NCBI GenBank assembly: GCA_013399305.1
Contig: VXAI01000276.1
Coordinates: 560,338-624,337 of the forward strand
From: Rostratula benghalensis
Taxonomy: Eukaryota; Chordata; Aves; Charadriiformes; Rostratulidae
Direction of reading: 5' to 3'
DNA length: 64,000 bases
A program made the translations under genes and the position numbers. Shown piece by piece: positions 61,345 to 64,000 of the stretch (positions are counted from its first letter, which is position 1; each line of letters starts with the position of its first letter). Under the pieces are notes generated by a model. That model saw only the letters and a list, made by a program, of their open reading frames with translations. It was not told where the DNA came from and did no database searches.

Positions 61345-64000
61345 ATATTCCAGCTTTTCACTTTCTGAGATCTAAATTAACCTTTTTTATTTTTTTAACT
61401 CTCCTATTCCATGTAATCTTATTTGCCAAAACCATCACCCTGGGGTCTCACTGTGGGAGACTTTTGTAAGACTAATGATTTGGGGTCTTAATTGAGGCTT
61501 TAGATAATCCTTCCTTTGAAAATGAGCCCAAGTTTTATATTCAAATAGTTTATATTCAAGTTCAAGTTTTATATTCAAAACCGGGTACTTCCAAGGTACT
61601 CTATAAAGTGCTGACATAAATCCTCGGATTTATGTAGCCCTGTCACACCACAGGATCCTTTGGATCTTCCTTGCTATTCCAGCACACAGAGATGAGAATT
61701 TAATCAATGAGAATCAATTCATAGCCCAGCTTCCCTGCAATTTGTTTTTCAGTATATGTGATGCAACGACAGTTTGTCTTTATAAAAGTGTGATCCTCAT
61801 TCCCAGGAGTTTCTTCTCCCCTGTTGCTAGAGGATGTATTGGCAACTGTGACTCCCAGCTTTGCAGGTGCAAGAAGTAACCCTCTCCCCTCTTTCCCTGT
61901 GGGGGATGTTTTTTCCTGCCTTTCTGGAGGGTGGGAACAAGGTGCTAGGAGGATCATCAGTAAAAATCTGCAGCAGAGCTAAAAAAAAGGGGAAAACACT
62001 ATCATGACAAATTTTATCTCATGGTAGAAAGGCTTTACGGGGAAGGGAAACAGGCCTTTTTACATCCCTAATGCAATTTTTAGTTAGGCTGACTGGCAAA
62101 CCAAAGTACAGCATCCCGCAGTCAAAATCACTGTAATCAGCACGAGTTGCACATTACACACACCTTTCATGTATACTTTACCAATAAAAGGGTAATACCA
62201 GCAGAAAAAGAGTTAACTGTTAGTAGGTGCTAATACTAAATACTCTTCTTTCCTCTGTGAGTGGTTAGTTTGGCTGTATGCTGTAACGATGTTTTTCTTT
62301 TTATGGAATCGATGAGTCTGGGGAAGCAGACTATAGAGTAACAAATTGGGGACTTACTGGAGGAAAAATAAGATATGCCTGATGGACTCCTGACAGAAAC
62401 AAACAGTGTAAATCAACTTTATTAACCACTCAGACATGGAAGCCAGCTGCAGTAAGTCTCTAGTGTAATACGGGAAAACTGAAGACAAATATTCTTTGGA
62501 AACTACAAATGTATTGGCACTGGGTCTCACAAGGCCTGTCACCCTTGCCTGTTCAGACCTCTGCTCCATAACCTGCCTGGAGACACAGGGTTCCAGCAAT
62601 TGCTATCATCTTCCAAGGTGGTCTTGAACTGTAGGGGGAAAATCAAAAAAGCAAAGGACTGAGCTCCTGTTGCCCTCTCAAGCTGGCTTTCCAATGTGCA
62701 ATTTTCCCATCCTTCCCTAGGGTGCTCCTGCACCTAGAGCCCTGTACACAGTGGGGCAGGTTTAGTCTTGAGCACAAGTTCAGTCTCCTAAAAGCAAATG
62801 CCAAGGTAGTGTGAAACTGGATAACCTCATCTTCCCAATTGCCTTTATTCACAAGGACAGTTTACAGGTAAATGGAGATATGTAAGAATGCCGTTGGCAT
62901 TGTGAAAGGTCATAGTTAAGCCAAGTTAAAGCTAAGTTAATTAAACTTAATTAAATTTAATTACATTAAATTATGCTTTAAATTACACTGTTCACATTGC
63001 AAACAATTCAGATCTATTTTAAGATATTTTTAGTAGTACTAAAATTTTCCTATTCTTTGTTCATCTCCCCTGACCTCTGCCTGTTGTCTATGTGTGCTTC
63101 AGAGGGAGGCTTTCCCTGTCTCCCCATCCCAACACATACCTGGAAAGCTGCTGTTTTCTCCTGGATATGACTGTAAAACACTGAAATAACATGAGGACAT
63201 TTGTTCTTGACTACACAGTCTGGTATTGTTTCTGTTACATGACTATAGCCACAGAAACCTTGAAATGAGCCGGCTTTCCTACAGAGGTTACAGTCTCTAT
63301 CATTTCCACTAGCATGTTCATCCACTTCGAAGTCAGGGCAAGTCCTTTTTTAGATTAGAGTTTCCCTCTTTATAGATCTATTTCTCGTTGACTCTATAAT
63401 TATACAATTAAAGCTAATATAGGTAATTTAAACATTAAATTTATTTAATGGCATTGAAGAGAGTGGTTAAGGTCAGAGGAGATCTGAGGTCCTATAGACT
63501 CACAGAAGTCATGATTCATGAGTGATTTCCAGCCTGTGGTGGTAGTTACCTAGGTGACATTGGAGGATAATGACCAAAGGTCTGAGAGAGACAATGTCAG
63601 GAAAGTGTCTGCTGGCAGAAGTACATGAGGAACCTGGAAGAAGTCTTACTCATTTGAAAACATTACAATTTAAAGTCTATTTCAAAGTAGAATGAGACAG
63701 AGGTCCTATTTCCTTATTATAAGGAAGACTTTCCCTAGAACAGCTTTGGTTTGGTTTACTTGTAGAAAATACCGATCTAAGCCACATCTGAAAGACTGGT
63801 GTGGCTCCTGGAGCAACAGCTTAAGAGAGCAGATTAAAAGTATGAAGCAAAAATTTATATGACATTAGTGCCTCAGGAGGGCTTAGCATTTGCTAATGAA
63901 GTGGAAGTACATTAGTAAAATGAAAGATGGAAACAAATATAAATGAATAAATAAATACAGAGAATCCAAAAGTTGAGCCAAGAAAGTAATTTTCATTTTC
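61345..64000. other. No gene recognised
   Basis: AT-rich DNA to the end of the window. It includes a TTAA-rich patch at 62925-62990. Minus-strand frames at 61700-63325 (64-91 codons) show no domain or splice support. Confidence 0.5.
61530..61580. repeat. Short direct duplication
   Basis: CAAGTTTTATATTCAAA occurs at 61530-61546 and again at 61563-61579, with a related TTTATATTCAAG between them. A local slippage-type duplication. Confidence 0.85.

Noticed and set aside
1..64000. CRISPR array, operons, tRNA or rRNA genes
   Set aside because: I saw no regularly spaced repeats, no clustered coding frames and no tRNA- or rRNA-like sequence. The composition and transposons are those of a bird nuclear genome.

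Overview
The window looks like AT-rich, gene-poor nuclear DNA from a bird, probably an intron or a gene desert. The bird call rests on three things. There are CR1 LINE 3' ends on both strands (38764-39096 plus, 61072-61342 minus, and a short piece at 48620-48695). There is a roughly 1 kb solo LTR of a type common in bird genomes (1761-2766, minus). There is also a scatter of old amniote LINE/SINE tails. No prokaryotic features are visible: no dense long ORFs, operons, rRNA or tRNA. None of the roughly 60-180 codon open stretches reads as a complete gene, and most of the GC-rich ones are chance ORFs.

Layout. 1-2770: plain AT-rich DNA, then the antisense solo LTR. 2770-14250: mostly featureless, with one old repeat tail near 11 kb and a GC-rich block holding a single undetermined base at 14207. 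14255-14720 and 24190-24870: the best candidates for conserved non-coding (enhancer-like) DNA. 25-35 kb: sparse, with one MIR/L2-like core. 35430-35650: a decayed RTE-clade reverse transcriptase fragment with the YADD box readable, followed by an unexplained semi-open stretch on the opposite strand. 37-49 kb: a perfect 31-bp palindrome, a CR1 copy, MIR/L2-like remnants and a short CR1 end. 49.3-53.5 kb: a strong splice acceptor followed by a poly(A) signal on the plus strand (candidate non-coding terminal exon), homeobox-site-rich blocks, and at 53369-53489 (minus) the only convincing candidate protein-coding exon. That exon is 121 nt with a long pyrimidine tract, AG/GT borders and a 40-codon open frame. 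54-64 kb: more ancient repeat tails, an (AT)13 microsatellite, a diverged 108-bp duplication and a CR1 copy.

The parts do not form an identifiable pathway. The simplest reading is long intronic or intergenic DNA, possibly regulatory, around one minus-strand gene whose identity I cannot name from 40 residues. I found no evidence of an undescribed biological system. The items most worth checking are the exon, the RTE fragment and the putative conserved elements.
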